A stretch of DNA of 64,000 bases from Gaoshiqia sp050178015 (GCA_050178015.1 JBFXGM010000002.1:62001-126000); one strand, 5' to 3'; counted from the first letter of the stretch, positions 17,856 to 26,726 are shown. Program-made: numbers and translations. The notes: generated by a model not told the origin, from the letters alone.

Positions 17856-18347
17856 CTAAACTCCGGCTTTCAGGGAGTTCCCGTTGAAACTTAGCGGCAA
17901 CAGACTGTCAGCATCTTGCAGCACCTCAATTTTTTCGCGGCTGTCAAGCAAAATCCGGATAGGTTGCGAAAAGCGGTGCTGGGTTTCGAGCAGCACCTGT
18001 CGGCAGGCCCCGCACGGACTTAAATTCAGGGCCCGGCTGCCCGATTGGTCAATGGCGGTAACGGCAATGGCTAGCACCGCTTTTTCCGGGAAATTGGCAT
18101 TCGCCCAAAACAAGGCGGTCCGCTCGGCACAAATGCCAACCGGCGATGAAGCATTCTCCTGATTATTCCCGCAAACAATGCTGCCATCCTCCATCAGAAG
18201 TGCTGCGCCAACCTTAAACCCGGAATACGGAGCGTAAGCTTTTTCCGCTATTTCACGGGCTGCAACCACTAATTCACGATCGGTTGTTATTAACTCTTCC
18301 AGACTTTCGTACTCAGAAACAAGAATTTTGATTTCTTTTGCTTGCAT
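17856..18347 (-). CDS. cdd: Cytidine deaminase
   Basis: Zinc enzyme of pyrimidine salvage that deaminates cytidine and deoxycytidine; 163 residues. The catalytic zinc motif is C73-A-E75 (GICAERTA) and the second motif is PCGACRQ with C112 and C115, the three-cysteine ligand set of tetrameric cytidine deaminases. The substrate segment APYSGFKVGAAL is also conserved. It is divergent from the glucosaminidase gene. Confidence 0.95.
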   Translation of the reverse strand: MQAKEIKILVSEYESLEELITTDRELVVAAREIAEKAYAPYSGFKVGAALLMEDGSIVCGNNQENASSPVGICAERTALFWANANFPEKAVLAIAVTAIDQSGSRALNLSPCGACRQVLLETQHRFSQPIRILLDSREKIEVLQDADSLLPLSFNGNSLKAGV

Positions 18348-18441
18348 AAGATATAGCCTTTCCCCAAAAGTACGTTTTTAAAACATGTATGCCAACGGGG
18401 TAAAAGGGTGGCTAATTATATTTTCAGAAAAATTGACGGAT

Positions 18442-19386
18442 ATGATCAGAAAGATTTTTTTATCGTTTTTACTCAGTTTGGTTTTTCTTGCCGGATTCTC
18501 ACAACGCGTTTACACCCGCGAAGAATATATAAAAACATACCGCAAACTGGCCATTTCGGAGATGCAGCGAACCGGCATACCGGCCAGCATCAAACTGGCG
18601 CAGGCCTGCCTCGAATCGGGCAATGGCAACAGCCAGCTCAGCCTGAAATCGAACAATCACTTTGGCATTAAGTGTAAAAATGACTGGAAGGGCAAACGCG
18701 TTTATCATGATGACGATCACCGGAATGAATGTTTCCGGAGATATGGTTCGGTGGAAGAATCGTTCATCGACCACAGCAATTTTCTGACGGCAAACCCGCG
18801 CTATGGCGAACTGTTCACGCTCGACATCACCGACTACAAAGGCTGGGCACACGGACTGAAAAAAGCCGGGTATGCCACCAATCCGAATTATCCTGCCCTG
18901 CTGATTAAAATCATCGAGGAAAACAAACTATACCTATACGATCAAGGCATTGATCCGCAACAGATTGCCCGTATTGCCACACCTAAAAACGAAACCGACA
19001 ATGGTTCAACCTTGATTAATCCGTACATCACCCGCAAGGTAGTTCATCGAAACGGGTTACGATCGATTGTGGTTAAAGTAGGTGATTCTCCACAGAAAAT
19101 CGCCGACGAGTTTGGTCTGAAAACCTGGGAAGTTTTTAGATATAACGATCTGTCCGAAAATAGACGATTGCGCGAGAATGAAATCCTATACATTGAACCG
19201 AAACGCAATAAAGCCCACAAAAATAATGAGGTACACATTTTTGAAGCAGACGACAACATGCACTACATTTCGCAACGTTATGGTATCAAACTGAAAAAAT
19301 TGTACCGCCTCAACCGGATGGACGAGAATGAAAAACCTTCCAACGGAGATGCGATTTACCTAAGAAAGAAAAAACCTCGGGACTAA
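18442..19386 (+). CDS. Secreted glucosaminidase (GH73-type) with C-terminal LysM domains
   Basis: Peptidoglycan hydrolase exported to the periplasm. I chose the ATG at 18442 because it gives a clean signal peptide (cleavage near FLAGFSQ, residue 21); the frame is open from 18385. The glucosaminidase domain spans about 25-165 with the likely catalytic glutamate E58 in LAQACLESGNGNS and the conserved NNHFGIKC. Two LysM-like domains, which bind peptidoglycan, occupy roughly 205-255 and 262-310. Its stop codon overlaps that of the convergent small membrane gene by two bases. Confidence 0.92.
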   Translation: MIRKIFLSFLLSLVFLAGFSQRVYTREEYIKTYRKLAISEMQRTGIPASIKLAQACLESGNGNSQLSLKSNNHFGIKCKNDWKGKRVYHDDDHRNECFRRYGSVEESFIDHSNFLTANPRYGELFTLDITDYKGWAHGLKKAGYATNPNYPALLIKIIEENKLYLYDQGIDPQQIARIATPKNETDNGSTLINPYITRKVVHRNGLRSIVVKVGDSPQKIADEFGLKTWEVFRYNDLSENRRLRENEILYIEPKRNKAHKNNEVHIFEADDNMHYISQRYGIKLKKLYRLNRMDENEKPSNGDAIYLRKKKPRD

Positions 19387-19664
19387 GCGGCTCTGAACCA
19401 GATGCGGCAAATTGTCCGGGCAAAAATATAAAGTAAAAACAGGCCGATCATCAGATAGATGAGAAACGGAAGATAGGCCAGGTTTCCCCGAAAGGTAAAT
19501 TTGTAAATGGAGAGGCTTTCGTGCAGTTGCAGACTACCAACTTTCCAGGATGGCCAAAGCACATACCTGAAAATGAACCAATCCACATAAAAGAAAAACA
19601 GGCCGAGCAACAAAAGCAACAAAGCCAACAGGCTTTTGCCCGTTTTTAGCAACAAGCGCCTCAT
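19383..19664 (-). CDS. Small membrane protein of unknown function
   Basis: Unrecognised protein of 93 residues. Two hydrophobic segments, about 10-27 and 62-80, would span the inner membrane, with a basic N-terminus (MRRLLLKTGK) and a basic C-terminus, so both ends are probably cytoplasmic. Its start overlaps the fmt stop by four bases, implying translational coupling, and its stop overlaps that of the convergent glucosaminidase gene. I cannot assign a function. Confidence 0.75.
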   Translation of the reverse strand: MRRLLLKTGKSLLALLLLLLGLFFFYVDWFIFRYVLWPSWKVGSLQLHESLSIYKFTFRGNLAYLPFLIYLMIGLFLLYIFARTICRIWFRAA

Positions 19665-20623
19665 TGCAACTGCGCATTTTCAATCCCGTGGAAACCCCGG
19701 AGAAATTCAACGGTGTTCATGCGTTTTTTACCGGCTAGCTGCAAGTCGGTAATGGCCAGCCATCCATCAGCCGTGGCTACTTTCAGGTAGTTTTTGCCGT
19801 CGGTTTGAATGGAGCCGGGCTGTGCCGATGGGCCGGTTTCCAGATCGGCCGAATAAACTTTCATTGCCAGCGTTTGGCCTTCAGAAGCTTTAAACTCTGT
19901 CCAGGCCGCCGGGTAAGGCGAAAGTCCGCGGATCAGGTTCCGGATTTGAACACCGGGTTTTGTCCAATCAATCCGGCAATCCTCTTTGAAGATTTTAGGC
20001 GCCGGTTTCAGCTCACCTTCGTCGATTGTGCCCTGTTCAACCGGAGTGTATTCACCAAAAGCCAGCGCGTCAACTGTTTTTACGACCAGGTCAGCGCCGA
20101 TTTCCATCAAACGATCGTGAATATCGCCCACCGTATCATTTTCGCCAATCGTAATCTTTTCGCGGAAAAGAATGGCCCCGGTATCAATTTCGTGCGACAG
20201 CAGAAAAGTGGTAACGCCGGTTTCCTTTTCACCATTGATGACGGCCCAGTTGAGCGGGGCGGCGCCACGGTATTGCGGCAACAGCGAACCGTGCAGGTTG
20301 AAGGTCCCCAACCGGGGCATGCGCCAAACCACTTCGGGCAACATGCGAAAAGCCACCACCACCTGCAAATCGGCCTTCAAACTTTCCAATTCAGCTATAA
20401 AATCCGGATTTTTCAATTTTTCGGGCTGCATGATGTGCAAGCCTTTTTCGGCGGCATATTTCTTAACGGCCGGTTCCTGCAGCTGCCGTCCGCGTCCCGC
20501 CGGTTTGTCGGGAGCAGTAATGACCCCGACAACCTGGTAGCCATTTTCAACCAAGGCCTGTAAACTGGCCGTTGCAAAATCGGGCGTCCCCATAAAAACA
20601 ATGCGCAAATCCTTTCCTGTCAT
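19661..20623 (-). CDS. fmt: Methionyl-tRNA formyltransferase
   Basis: Formylates initiator methionyl-tRNA. The ATG at 20623 gives 320 residues and the usual beginning (RIVFMGTPDFA); the frame continues 36 codons further upstream without homology. Catalytic residues lie in NLHGSLLPQYRGAAPLNW, and the folate-binding loop and the aspartate of the segment HEIDTGAI are present. The C-terminal OB-like domain starts near residue 205. It is translationally coupled to the downstream small membrane gene. Confidence 0.96.
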   Translation of the reverse strand: MTGKDLRIVFMGTPDFATASLQALVENGYQVVGVITAPDKPAGRGRQLQEPAVKKYAAEKGLHIMQPEKLKNPDFIAELESLKADLQVVVAFRMLPEVVWRMPRLGTFNLHGSLLPQYRGAAPLNWAVINGEKETGVTTFLLSHEIDTGAILFREKITIGENDTVGDIHDRLMEIGADLVVKTVDALAFGEYTPVEQGTIDEGELKPAPKIFKEDCRIDWTKPGVQIRNLIRGLSPYPAAWTEFKASEGQTLAMKVYSADLETGPSAQPGSIQTDGKNYLKVATADGWLAITDLQLAGKKRMNTVEFLRGFHGIENAQLQ

Positions 20624-20720
20624 AACTGGTGGTTTTGTGCAAAGATACCGGTATTGGCGGAAAAGCTGCAACTTCCGGCTTCCAAATTTCAAGTTACCCC
20701 CTGCTCCCGCGCGATTGCAT

Positions 20721-20993
20721 GCAATGACCACTTCGACTCAAACAACAACTGCCATAACCCGTGCAATGACCACTTCGACTCAAACAACAACAGCTAAAAC
20801 CCGTGCAATGAACACTTCAACTCAAACAACGACCGGTCTGTACCGTGCAATAAACGCTTCACCTGAAACAATGTCAGATAGGAGTAAAACAATGTCAGCT
20901 TTGAACGGTGCAACGGCTACTCCGGCTCGTGCAACGACTTTTTCAGTTCGTGCAATTTCTGTTTTAGCTCAAGCAAAACAAAAAATTGAGTAT
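20721..20993. repeat. Tandem array of thirteen 21-base units between fmt and a small gene
   Basis: Units start at 20721 and every 21 bases thereafter, with no insertions or deletions. Twelve units are clear and the last is weak. Each unit starts GCAA or ACAA, and the best-conserved pair alternates GCAATGACCACTTCGACTCA with an ACAACAACNGCN-type unit ending ACCCGT. The first five units are near-identical in 42-base pairs and later ones drift. The frame is free of stops and would encode threonine-rich heptapeptides (AMTTSTQ, TTTAITR) from an ATG at 20724 to a stop at 21008, but there is no ribosome binding site, so I treat it as non-coding. The rest of the 500-base gap (20624-20720 and 20994-21123) shows no gene. 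Confidence 0.85.
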
Positions 20994-21123
20994 CAAACTT
21001 TCGTCTGATCTCTGTTAAAACCCGAATAAGACAAAAAAGTCTCTTATTTTGAAAACTACTTGTTTGCTTTATTGTTATTGATTCATTATCAGTGCTTTTT
21101 ATTAAACCTTTAAAACTAACAAA

Positions 21124-21393
21124 ATGCTACATGTAATCTTAACACACCAAGTCAAGGATTTTGCTACATGGAAAAAAGTTTATGAAGCAGGGGAACCGCT
21201 GAGAGCAAAATCAGGAATAAAAATGACAGGGGTTTATACCTCAGTTGATAATCCCAACCAGGTTACCCTTACCGGGGAATGCGCAAGTATCGATGTGATG
21301 AATAGTTTTATGAGTCAACCTGAACTTAAAGCCAACATGGAAAAGGCGGGTGTAATAAGTACACCTGAGGTGAAAGTTCTCCAAAAGGCCTGA
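21124..21393 (+). CDS. Small cytosolic protein, probable dimeric alpha/beta-barrel fold
   Basis: Protein of 89 residues with no signal peptide. The pattern MLHVILTHQVKDFATWKKVYE, an EPLRAKSGI segment, then GVYTSVDNPNQVTLTGEC and a C-terminal helix is like the ferredoxin-like antibiotic-biosynthesis-monooxygenase superfamily, in which small dimeric proteins carry diverse functions. No catalytic residue can be named, so the function is unknown. Base composition is more AT-rich upstream than in neighbouring genes. Confidence 0.72.
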   Translation: MLHVILTHQVKDFATWKKVYEAGEPLRAKSGIKMTGVYTSVDNPNQVTLTGECASIDVMNSFMSQPELKANMEKAGVISTPEVKVLQKA

Positions 21394-21418
21394 CAAAAAT
21401 TAATTGTCTGATTTGGAT

Positions 21419-21450
21419 ATGCGCCTGGCGGTTTAAACCGCCTGGCGTAT
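21419..21450. repeat. Near-perfect palindrome, 32 bases
   Basis: The arms 21419-21434 and 21435-21450 are inverted copies with two mismatches, centred on GGTTTAAACC. There is no T tract on either strand, so it is not a standard terminator; it may be a REP-like element or a terminator-like mRNA 3' end for the small gene upstream. Confidence 0.6.
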
Positions 21451-21598
21451 GGCAATTCCACAGAATGATCCACATTGCAAACGGGATATTATTTACCCCT
21501 CCGACCACCCCTTGCCAGGGGAGAAAATGGCTCCCTCTTCTGGCGAAAGTGGTTCGCATCTATCAATGATCAAAGTATCGAAAATCGAATATCCAGAA

Positions 21599-22315
21599 TC
21601 AAAGGAAGTTTTTATTTACAAATTCCTGGAATTTGTCTTTGTACTGGTCGCTCACCGGAATATAGGTTTTCCCGAATACAATGCGGCTGCGCTCGATGGT
21701 CTCAATCTTTTCAAGATTGACAATGAATGATCGGTGCACACGCATAAACCGGTCGGCGGGTAATTTTTGTTCCAGGGCTTTCACCGAATTCAATGAGAGG
21801 ATTGGCTTTACCTCGTTTTGCAAGTAAACCTTCACGTAATCCTTCAGTCCTTCGATATACAAAATATCGTTGAAGTTGATGCGGCGAATTTTGTATTCCG
21901 ACTTCAAAAACAAAAACTGATTGTTGGCTTCAATGGTTGAAAAGGCCGATTGCTCGAGTTCGATCAATTTCTTCGCCTTTTGCACGGCCACTAAAAATTC
22001 CTGATAGCTGAACGGCTTAAGCAGGTAGTCCACCGCATTTACCTTAAAGCCTTCGATGGCGTACTTCTCGTAGGCGGTGGTGAAAATAATTTTGGGCGGA
22101 TTCGTGAGCGTTTTGGTGAATTCAATGCCGGTGAGGTCGGGCATCTGGATATCGAGGACAATGAGGTCAACCACCTGGTCAGCCAAAAAATCCATCGCAT
22201 CCATCGGGTTATCAAACTCGCCCGCCAGATCCAGAAACGGGGTTTTCTGAATATAGCCGGTCACCAGTTTCAGGGCCAGCGGTTCATCGTCGAGGGCAAT
22301 GGTCCGGAGCTTCAT
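21599..22315 (-). CDS. LytTR-family response regulator
   Basis: DNA-binding regulator of 238 residues. The receiver domain (1-120) has D9-D10 and the phospho-acceptor D55 in LIVLDIQMPDLTG, and the C-terminal LytTR domain (about 135-235) includes FLKSEYKIRRINFNDILYIEG and MRVHRSFIVNLEKIE. It overlaps the upstream kinase gene by four bases, forming a two-component operon. The adjacent MacAB/TolC-type operon on the same strand is a plausible but unproven target. Confidence 0.93.
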   Translation of the reverse strand: MKLRTIALDDEPLALKLVTGYIQKTPFLDLAGEFDNPMDAMDFLADQVVDLIVLDIQMPDLTGIEFTKTLTNPPKIIFTTAYEKYAIEGFKVNAVDYLLKPFSYQEFLVAVQKAKKLIELEQSAFSTIEANNQFLFLKSEYKIRRINFNDILYIEGLKDYVKVYLQNEVKPILSLNSVKALEQKLPADRFMRVHRSFIVNLEKIETIERSRIVFGKTYIPVSDQYKDKFQEFVNKNFL

Positions 22316-23409
22316 GCAGTCAGATTTTTTGTTTCCAGTTTGAGTTCAACCCGAAATTCGCTGTCAGTTTTTACAATATGCAACCCATGCCGGTTGGGAA
22401 ACAGCAGGTTCAGGCGCTTTTTCACATTGTCGAGCCCGATGCCCGAATGTTGCCCATCGCCGGCCTGGCTGCTGGCGCCGATACTGTTCCGCGCAAAAAA
22501 TGAAACTGAGCTCCCCTCCACGTTCATGCTGATTTCGATGAAGGAGGCTTCGCGGTAACTAACACCATGTTTGAACGCGTTTTCGACAAAGGGAATAAAC
22601 AGCAAAGGAGGAACAAACAGATCATCAACCTTTTCGGGAAGCGAAACGGAAAGTTCCACCTTTTTGCTCAGGCGGAGTTTCATCAGGTCGATGTAGTTGT
22701 GCATAAACGCAATTTCGTCGCTCAACAGCGACAGGCTCTGCTCCGATTCGTAAAGCAGGTAGCGCATGAGTTTCGACAGTTTCAGGACGGCATCCTGCGC
22801 CTCGCCGGTATCAATTCCAATCAGCGAATAAATATTATTCAGCGTATTGAAAAAGAAATGCGGGCTGACCTGATTTTTCAGAAATGCCAGTTCGGAGTTC
22901 AGCTTTTCCTTTTCCAGTTCCTTGCGTTGCTTTTCATTCTGCCCCAATTTCTCGAGCACTCCCAGCCCCAACGAAAAGCCCGAAATCAGCACCACCGTGT
23001 AGAAATAATTGAAAATCCGAAACTGGCGAAACGGTGGCCGATCCACCTCTTTCACGTTGGAAAGTTCTTTCATGATGCGCTCTATTTGCGCTTCGTGCTC
23101 GGGAGAATGAAAAAGGGATTCATTTAAAACCCAAGATACTAAGAACAAAGCGATAATAACCCCGGCTGCATATAAAAAGTATCTCAGTTTACTTTCCCTG
23201 AAAAAATATTTCGGAACAATCCAAAGATAATTCAGATAGAAAATAGCGCCGTAAATGGCCGTGTTGGCATAAAACTGATACAGGAAACCGCCACCTTGCC
23301 CGCTGCCAAAAGCACTGACCAGGTATCGCGGAATGATCACAATGATCAGCCAGGCCATGGCATGAAGGACGACCGTCAATTTTTTATTGGAAAGAAAGGT
23401 AAGATTCAT
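22312..23409 (-). CDS. LytS/YpdA-type sensor histidine kinase
   Basis: Membrane kinase of 365 residues of the His_kinase (PF06580) type that pairs with LytTR regulators. Four hydrophobic segments lie at about 10-32, 45-64, 78-95 and 135-153. The phospho-acceptor is H184 in QVSPHFFFNTLNNIYSLI, and the ATPase domain includes PPLLFIPFVENAFKHGV and GIGLDNVKKRL. It overlaps its regulator gene by four bases. The signal is unknown. Confidence 0.92.
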   Translation of the reverse strand: MNLTFLSNKKLTVVLHAMAWLIIVIIPRYLVSAFGSGQGGGFLYQFYANTAIYGAIFYLNYLWIVPKYFFRESKLRYFLYAAGVIIALFLVSWVLNESLFHSPEHEAQIERIMKELSNVKEVDRPPFRQFRIFNYFYTVVLISGFSLGLGVLEKLGQNEKQRKELEKEKLNSELAFLKNQVSPHFFFNTLNNIYSLIGIDTGEAQDAVLKLSKLMRYLLYESEQSLSLLSDEIAFMHNYIDLMKLRLSKKVELSVSLPEKVDDLFVPPLLFIPFVENAFKHGVSYREASFIEISMNVEGSSVSFFARNSIGASSQAGDGQHSGIGLDNVKKRLNLLFPNRHGLHIVKTDSEFRVELKLETKNLTA

Positions 23410-23462
23410 TTTACAGATTTTGTTCAGATCAAATATAGCGAATTAGCCTGACAGACCAGCGT

Positions 23463-23497
23463 TGCCGAAGGCGGTCACAAGTGGCCCACCTTCGGCA
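23463..23497. repeat. Inverted repeat between the efflux operon and the kinase gene
   Basis: The arms TGCCGAAGG (23463-23471) and CCTTCGGCA (23489-23497) are perfect inverted copies. It lies just past the stop of the MacB-type permease but lacks a T tract; it may protect the 3' end of the mRNA or reduce read-through into the kinase gene. Confidence 0.55.
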
Positions 23498-23505
23498 CAC
23501 ATACA

Positions 23506-24726
23506 CTATTCGTAACGTAAAGCATCAATCGGGTTCAGAGCGGCAGCCTTCCGGGCCGGGTACCAACCAAAAAAGATACCGATAGCCGAACAAACCACGA
23601 AGGAGAAAAACACAGCAGAACTCATAATCACCACCGGCCAGTTCATCACCGACGATACGGCCCAGGTAGCAAGAATGCCCAGCATAATGCCAACAACCCC
23701 GCCCGAAACGCTCAGTAAAATCGCCTCAACCAGGAACTGCATCATGATATCCACCCCGCGTCCGCCAACCGACAGGCGCAGGCCAATTTCCTTGGTGCGC
23801 TCGGTTACCGATACGTACATGATATTCATGATACCAATGCCGCCCACCAGCAACGAAATACCGGCAATGGCGCCCAGCAGGGCAGTGAGCACATCGCTGA
23901 TGGAGGTAAAGGTGGACACTAACTCGGATTGCGACATCACCCGGAAATCATCCGTATCGTTTTCTTTAATTTTATGGGCCTTCCTTAGCGTTTGGGTCAG
24001 CTGTTCGATGGCCAGATCGTTCATGTCTTCGGAAACCGCCGATGCAAAAATGCCCTGAATATGGGTAATCGATAAAATCCGTTTTTGCACAGTAGTGTAT
24101 GGTGACAGCATCAAATCGTCCTGGTCCTGCCCCATGCCGTTCTCACCTTTTTCGGACAGCACACCGATAATTTTAAACGGAATGTTATTAAAGCGGACTG
24201 ATTTCCCGATGGGGTCGATGTCCGTTCCAAAAAGGTTATCGACCACCGTTTGCCCGACTATGCAAACCTTGGCAAAGCTCCGCACCTCGGCTTGGGAAAA
24301 GATCCGGCCGGTGGCCAACGAATATTTCCGGATGTCGAGGTACTTTTCGTTCACCCCATACACGGTGCTGGGCCAGTTTTTATTGCCATACACCACCTGT
24401 CCGCGCGAGCTAACCTGTGGCGACACGGCACTAATGGCCGGACATTCGCGCTCCACCGCTTCCACATCGCTCAGTTTCATGCTTTGTGCATCGCTGCTGC
24501 CCATTTGTACCCCACCCCGCTGTTCGGAGCCGGGCATGGCAAAGATCAGGTTGGTGCCCATATCGGCCATTTGGTCCTGGATACTTTTCTTGGAGCCTTG
24601 CCCGATGGCCAGCATCGCGATCACCGAAGCTACCCCAATGATAATTCCCAGCATGGTCAGGAATGCCCGGAACTTATTCCGGCGCAAGGCATTCATCGAA
24701 ATTTTTAATGTATTCCTGTAATTCAT
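23506..24726 (-). CDS. MacB-type ABC transporter permease
   Basis: Inner-membrane permease of 406 residues with the MacB periplasmic core and FtsX domains. One membrane helix lies near 20-42, then a large periplasmic domain, then three helices at about 278-300, 325-350 and 365-390. The N-terminal segment RNKFRAFLTMLGIIIGVASVIAML and the C-terminal FFGWYPARKAAALNPIDALRYE are typical. It is the third transporter subunit of an operon with a membrane fusion protein, ATPase and TolC-like channel, indicating a tripartite mechanotransmission exporter. Cargo is unknown. Confidence 0.94.
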   Translation of the reverse strand: MNYRNTLKISMNALRRNKFRAFLTMLGIIIGVASVIAMLAIGQGSKKSIQDQMADMGTNLIFAMPGSEQRGGVQMGSSDAQSMKLSDVEAVERECPAISAVSPQVSSRGQVVYGNKNWPSTVYGVNEKYLDIRKYSLATGRIFSQAEVRSFAKVCIVGQTVVDNLFGTDIDPIGKSVRFNNIPFKIIGVLSEKGENGMGQDQDDLMLSPYTTVQKRILSITHIQGIFASAVSEDMNDLAIEQLTQTLRKAHKIKENDTDDFRVMSQSELVSTFTSISDVLTALLGAIAGISLLVGGIGIMNIMYVSVTERTKEIGLRLSVGGRGVDIMMQFLVEAILLSVSGGVVGIMLGILATWAVSSVMNWPVVIMSSAVFFSFVVCSAIGIFFGWYPARKAAALNPIDALRYE

Positions 24727-24744
24727 CTTCTTTCATTTTTGCGT

Positions 24745-25494
24745 TTAATCCTCCTCTACCGGCAGGTTTTTCAGCATTTCGGCAGCATTCAAACGGTTGT
24801 TCACCATTTCTTCCCGAATGATGTGCCCATCCCTAAACACGACATTACGGGTAGTAAAGCGGGCAATGTCGGGCTCGTGGGTCACAAAAACGATGGTCTT
24901 TCCATCTTCGTTCAGCCGCTGCAACAGCGACATAATTTCGTAGGAAGTGCGTGTGTCGAGGTTGCCGGTGGCCTCATCGGCCAAGATTACCACCGGGTCG
25001 TTTACCAATGAGCGGGCAATGGCCACGCGCTGCTGCTGCCCACCCGACAACTGATTGGGCATGTGGTGCATCCGGTCGGCCAAACCAACCGCCTCCAGTG
25101 CGGCAATGGCCCGCTCTTTGCGTTCTTTGGCCTTTACTTTTGAATTGTAGAAAAGCGGCAGCTCCACATTTTCCAACGCTGTGGTGCGGGGCAACAAGTT
25201 GTAACTCTGGAAAACAAAGCCCAGCTTGTTGTTCCGCAGTCCGGCCAATTGATTTTTCCCCAACTCGCCCATGCTCACCCCATCCAGTACATACTGCCCG
25301 GCAGTGGGCTTGTCCAGACATCCCAGGATGTTCAGCATGGTGGATTTGCCGGAACCGCTGGTACCCATGATGGCCACAAATTCGCCTTGTTTAATTTCCA
25401 GGTTGATTCCCTTCAGTGCGTGGACTGTAATTTCGCCCACATGAAAATCCTTCTTCAACCCACTGACTTTAATAATTGTTTTCGGCTTGTTCAT
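24745..25494 (-). CDS. MacB/LolD-type ABC transporter ATP-binding protein
   Basis: ATPase subunit of 249 residues. The Walker A motif GTSGSGKS is at 44-51, the signature LSGGQQQRVAIARSL follows, and Walker B is VVILADEATGNLD with the downstream switch histidine in VFVTHEPDIA. The polypeptide is a separate subunit, not fused to the permease as in proteobacterial MacB. It lies nine bases after the membrane fusion protein gene and 18 bases before the permease gene. Confidence 0.95.
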   Translation of the reverse strand: MNKPKTIIKVSGLKKDFHVGEITVHALKGINLEIKQGEFVAIMGTSGSGKSTMLNILGCLDKPTAGQYVLDGVSMGELGKNQLAGLRNNKLGFVFQSYNLLPRTTALENVELPLFYNSKVKAKERKERAIAALEAVGLADRMHHMPNQLSGGQQQRVAIARSLVNDPVVILADEATGNLDTRTSYEIMSLLQRLNEDGKTIVFVTHEPDIARFTTRNVVFRDGHIIREEMVNNRLNAAEMLKNLPVEED

Positions 25495-25502
25495 GAGCTT
25501 GA

Positions 25503-26714
25503 TTATTTACGGTTACTACCCGGGCGTTGCGGCATAAACGGGCTGCGGGCCGCCGACTTTTCACCTGTACCGGCAGAACTTACAGTCAACGAAGTAAGCA
25601 CCTCATCGCCTTCATTCAGCCCGGAAACTACTTCATAAAAGGCTTCGTCGGTTTCGCCCAACTTCACCAGTTGTGCACAAATGACATTCCCTTTCTTCAT
25701 CCAGATGGTTTTTTCGTTTTCCCCAAAGTCCGACATCGCAGGTGCCGGAAGTTGCAGTGTTACCTCGGGGTGCGCCTCTTGATAGGCCATCAGCAGTTCC
25801 TGATCGGGATTAAAATTCAACGCTTTGGCCGGCATCAATACAATATTGTTCATTTCTTTCACATAAAACGAAGCATTGGCGGTCATGCCAGGCATCAGTT
25901 TTTTATCGGGATTGGGTGCATTGATGACCACCGTGTAAGTGATAACATTGGAGGATTCTACAGGTTGCAGACGGATTTGGATCACCTCACCGTCAAATTT
26001 CAACGTTGGATACGCATCTACGGTGAATTCCACGCGCTGTCCGATGCGCACGGTACCAATATCGGCCTCATCCACATTGGCTTCCACCTGCATTTGCGTC
26101 AGGTCGTTGGCAATGGTGAACAAGGTTGGCGTGTTAAAGCTGGCGGCAACAGTTTGGCCTTCGTCCACGGCGCGGTCGAGAATAATCCCGTCAATGGGCG
26201 AACAAATCGTGGCATACGACAGGTTGATTTTGTTCTTATCGTACACCGACCGGGCATTGTTTAAGCTGGCCACCGCCTTGTTGTAATTATACACCACCAG
26301 ATCGTAATCCGATTGGGCAATCAGCTTTTTTTCGATCAAAACTTTGTATCGTTCGTAAGTGGCTTTTTGGTACTGCACTTCGGACTCAGCCTGGTCAACA
26401 GTAGCCTTGCTTTGCTCCAACTGGGCCACCAAGGGGGTTTCGTCCAACCGGGCCAGCAACTGTCCCTTTTTCACCTGCGAGTTGTAATCGACGTAAATTT
26501 TCTGGATGACACCCGAAACCTGGGTACCCACCTCAACCGTTTCTACCGCTTCAAGCGTACCTGTAGCGGTAATCACATCGCTGATCTCGCCCCGAATGAC
26601 CGCTGCAGTTTCCAGCTCAACCGTTTGTCCAGCTTTACTGAACGACCAAAAGGAAATAAGTCCGCCAACTATTACGCCTATGGCGATGATACTATAAATG
26701 AATTTCTTTTTCAT
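25503..26714 (-). CDS. MacA-like periplasmic adaptor (membrane fusion protein)
   Basis: Adaptor of 403 residues that links the inner-membrane exporter to the outer-membrane channel. An N-terminal hydrophobic anchor (about 5-26) lacks a lipobox. A biotinyl-lipoyl-like half-motif (GTLEAVETVEVGTQVSGVI), a long coiled-coil hairpin at about 105-165, the second lipoyl half (SPIDGIILDRAVDEGQTV), and the beta-barrel domain follow. The C-terminal region to about 403 is basic. It sits between the tolC-like and ATPase genes in one operon. Confidence 0.94.
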   Translation of the reverse strand: MKKKFIYSIIAIGVIVGGLISFWSFSKAGQTVELETAAVIRGEISDVITATGTLEAVETVEVGTQVSGVIQKIYVDYNSQVKKGQLLARLDETPLVAQLEQSKATVDQAESEVQYQKATYERYKVLIEKKLIAQSDYDLVVYNYNKAVASLNNARSVYDKNKINLSYATICSPIDGIILDRAVDEGQTVAASFNTPTLFTIANDLTQMQVEANVDEADIGTVRIGQRVEFTVDAYPTLKFDGEVIQIRLQPVESSNVITYTVVINAPNPDKKLMPGMTANASFYVKEMNNIVLMPAKALNFNPDQELLMAYQEAHPEVTLQLPAPAMSDFGENEKTIWMKKGNVICAQLVKLGETDEAFYEVVSGLNEGDEVLTSLTVSSAGTGEKSAARSPFMPQRPGSNRK

Positions 26715-26726
26715 GGTTTTCGATTT

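Noticed and set aside
19805..20563. Open frame of 252 codons on the plus strand
   Set aside because: It is antisense to fmt, which has clear family motifs; the antisense translation has none.
20721..20993. CRISPR array
   Set aside because: Units abut one another without spacers and drift in sequence; no cas genes are in the window.
20724..21008. Protein-coding gene for a threonine-rich heptapeptide repeat protein
   Set aside because: No ribosome binding site or promoter is visible and the repeats drift without obvious coding bias. I kept it as a DNA repeat, noting the open frame.
25527..26264. Open frame of 245 codons on the plus strand
   Set aside because: Antisense to the MacA-like adaptor and rich in residues expected from reverse reading.
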